A stretch of DNA of 9,049 nt from NCBI GenBank assembly GCA_010092805.1, contig JAADYY010000278.1, positions 1-9,049 of the forward strand, read 5' to 3'. Source of the stretch: Chloroflexota bacterium (GTDB taxonomy: Bacteria; Chloroflexota; Anaerolineae; Aggregatilineales; Phototrophicaceae). The notes beneath the pieces were generated by a model. The model worked only from the letters and a program-made list of their open reading frames with translations, made no database searches and was not told the origin of the DNA. The position numbers and the translations under genes were made by a program. This document shows positions 7,562 through 9,049 of this stretch, one piece after another; within the stretch, counting starts at the first letter, position 1, and every line of letters begins with the position of its first letter.

Positions 7562-8941
7562 ATGGCGCGCAAACCGTTGGTGGCGTTGGTGGGTCGGCCC
7601 AACGTTGGGAAAAGCACCCTCTTCAATCGCTTGGTGGGCGAACGGCTGGCCGTCACCCACGATATTCCCGGCACGACGCGCGACCGCTTGCAAGGGGAAT
7701 TTGAGTGGCGCGGGCGCTTGTTTCGGGTGGTGGATACAGGCGGCATTGAGGTCTACCAACCGCGCGGCACCCGCGATGAAAACCCACTGGCCGAAGGCAG
7801 CATCGAATTTGTTCCAGAAATCAAGGCGCAGGCGCTGTTAGCTGTGCAGGACGCCGACGTGATCGTCATGCTGGTCGACAGTATGCACGGGGTCACTGCG
7901 GCGGACGAAGAGATCGCCGAGATTCTGCGGCGCACCCATAAGCCGGTGCTCATCGCCGCCAACAAAGCCGACCACATGAACCGCTTCGACGACAGCGTCG
8001 AGTTTTACGGGCTGGGCGCTGGCGAGGTCTTTCCGATCAGCGCGATACACGGGTTAGGCGTTGGCGATCTCCTCGATGGTGTGTTCACCGCCGCCGAGTC
8101 TGAGAGTGAACTCAACGCCGACGAGGACGAGCGTGAACACCTCAAAATTGCTATCGTTGGCCGCCCCAATGTCGGCAAAAGCAGTCTGCTCAACCGGCTG
8201 TTGGGCAACGACCGCGTGATCGTCAGCCCGATTGCCGGGACGACGCGCGACGCCATCGATACCGACATCAAATATCATGATGCCCCTGTCACGTTGATCG
8301 ACACCGCCGGGATTCGCAAGCGCGGCAAGATCGAGCGCGGTGTCGAGCAGTTCAGCGTGCTGCGGGCGCTGCGGGCCATCGACCGGGCCGATGTTGCGCT
8401 GCTGCTGATCGACGCCACGACCGGTATCACCGAGCAAGACCAGCACATTGCTGGCTACGTCCTTGACGCGAACAAAAGCATTGTGATCGTCGTCAACAAG
8501 TGGGATGCTGTCGAAAAGAACGCCTACACCATGACGGAGTTCGATGCCGCCATTCGCGAGAAGTTCGACTTTGTGCCCAACGCGCCCATGATTTACATCA
8601 GCGCGCTCACCGGGCAGCGGATTCATCTGGTGTTGGAAACGGCGCAGCGTGTGTGGGAAGCGCGCCATTACCGCATCCCGACGGCGGAACTGAACCGGGT
8701 GATGCGTGACGCGGTGCAGAAGCACCCGCCAGCCTTAAAGAGTACCCGCCGCCTCAAGCTCATGTACGCCACACAGGTCGCCGTCGATCCGCCGCTGATC
8801 CTGTTTCACGTCAACGATCCCAAGCTCGTTCACTTCACGTACAAGCGGTATCTGGAAAACCAGATCCGGGCGGAGTACCCGTTCGAGGGGACGCCGCTGC
8901 GCCTGAGTTTCCGTGCGCGCGGCGGATTGAAAGATGATTAG
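7562..8941 (+). CDS. der: Ribosome biogenesis GTPase Der (EngA), tandem GTPase domains
   Basis: An essential GTPase that aids late assembly of the 50S ribosomal subunit. The 459 residues hold two Era-like G domains and a C-terminal KH-like domain. Domain 1: G1 GRPNVGKS at 11-18, G2 in PGTTRD (T38/T39), G3 DTGG at 58-61, G4 NKAD at 134-137. An acidic linker spans about 178-192. Domain 2: G1 GRPNVGKS at 200-207, PGTTRD-like IAGTTRD, G3 DTAG at 247-250, G4 NKWD at 312-315, G5 ISAL. The KH-like part begins near 360 (RIPTAELNRV) and includes ATQVAVDPP, FHVNDP and YKRYLENQIR. The region between DTGG and ADVIVMLVD is about 14 residues longer than in B. subtilis EngA as I recall it. Der has its own promoter and ribosome site and is probably separate from the cda operon, though read-through is possible. 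Confidence 0.97.
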   Translation: MARKPLVALVGRPNVGKSTLFNRLVGERLAVTHDIPGTTRDRLQGEFEWRGRLFRVVDTGGIEVYQPRGTRDENPLAEGSIEFVPEIKAQALLAVQDADVIVMLVDSMHGVTAADEEIAEILRRTHKPVLIAANKADHMNRFDDSVEFYGLGAGEVFPISAIHGLGVGDLLDGVFTAAESESELNADEDEREHLKIAIVGRPNVGKSSLLNRLLGNDRVIVSPIAGTTRDAIDTDIKYHDAPVTLIDTAGIRKRGKIERGVEQFSVLRALRAIDRADVALLLIDATTGITEQDQHIAGYVLDANKSIVIVVNKWDAVEKNAYTMTEFDAAIREKFDFVPNAPMIYISALTGQRIHLVLETAQRVWEARHYRIPTAELNRVMRDAVQKHPPALKSTRRLKLMYATQVAVDPPLILFHVNDPKLVHFTYKRYLENQIRAEYPFEGTPLRLSFRARGGLKDD

Positions 8942-8944
8942 CCG

Positions 8945-8971
8945 CTGAGGGCGTCACCCCTTGACGGCGGC
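8945..8971. terminator. Possible hairpin between convergent gene ends
   Basis: CGTCA at 8952-8956 and TGACG at 8962-8966 form a 5-bp stem with a 5-base loop. An outer GCCGC (8941-8945) can pair with GCGGC (8967-8971) across a six-base bulge. There is no T-run on either strand. It overlaps the last codons of the minus-strand gene. It could help end transcription from both sides, but the evidence is slim. Confidence 0.2.
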
Positions 8972-9049
8972 CCTGAGTTCGTAGGCACGCACCGGCTGCT
9001 GACGCCCCTTCAGCTTGAGATCGCCGATGACTTCGGTCTCAACTGCGTC
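8954..9049 (-). CDS. C-terminal end of a probable class III adenylate/guanylate cyclase, partial
   Basis: Read on the minus strand from the right edge, the frame stays open for 31 codons and ends at a TGA (bases 8954-8956). The visible tail includes VIGDLKLKGRQQPVRAYEL. This resembles the end of the catalytic domain of class III nucleotidyl cyclases, which typically close with a G-x-L-x-L-K-G-x-x-x-P-V-x-x-Y-x-L pattern. The catalytic metal- and base-binding residues lie outside the window, so activity, substrate (ATP or GTP) and attached sensor domains cannot be judged. The gene converges on der with 12 bases between the stops. The reading rests on one short motif, and another protein with such a tail remains possible. 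Confidence 0.6.
   Translation of the reverse strand, partial: DAVETEVIGDLKLKGRQQPVRAYELRAAVKG

Overview
The window is a GC-rich stretch of a bacterial chromosome, densely packed with ordinary core genes. Five substantial genes lie on the + strand: the 3' part of polA, argF, a long TPR-repeat gene, cdaA and cdaR (a c-di-AMP synthase with its YbbR-type regulator), and then der. The last ~100 bases hold the tail of a minus-strand gene that resembles the C-terminus of a class III nucleotidyl cyclase. No mobile elements, CRISPR arrays, tRNAs or rRNAs were seen. Gene content and protein style (polA with intact proofreading motifs, SLRTR-type ornithine carbamoyltransferase, TPR-cdaA-cdaR block, Der with a long switch-II insertion) suggest a Chloroflexota (Anaerolineae-like) bacterium. 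That placement is an impression from memory of related proteins, not a computed result.

Layout: 1-1963 is polA without its 5'-nuclease part, which lies off the left edge. 1964-2097 is a 134-base gap with a good extended -10 promoter. 2098-3015 is argF. The TPR gene overlaps or closely follows it (start 3015 or 3048, end 5285). After 25 bases cdaA starts with GTG (5311-6174), and cdaR overlaps its stop by one base (6174-7475). These four genes look like one transcription unit read from the promoter at about 2044. An 86-base gap holds a weak hairpin, a second extended -10 and a Shine-Dalgarno site before der (7562-8941). Der converges on the minus-strand gene (8954-9049 and beyond), with 12 bases between the stops.

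How the genes fit together: CdaA makes cyclic di-AMP at the membrane, and CdaR is its usual membrane-anchored extracytoplasmic partner. The large cytoplasmic TPR protein just upstream is an uncharacterised candidate scaffold, linked to them only by position. PolA (replication and repair), ArgF (arginine synthesis) and Der (50S ribosome assembly) are unrelated housekeeping functions. I do not see a clearly new system. The most useful leads are the TPR-CdaA-CdaR association without a visible glmM, the Der switch-II insertion and the ArgF phosphate-loop variant.
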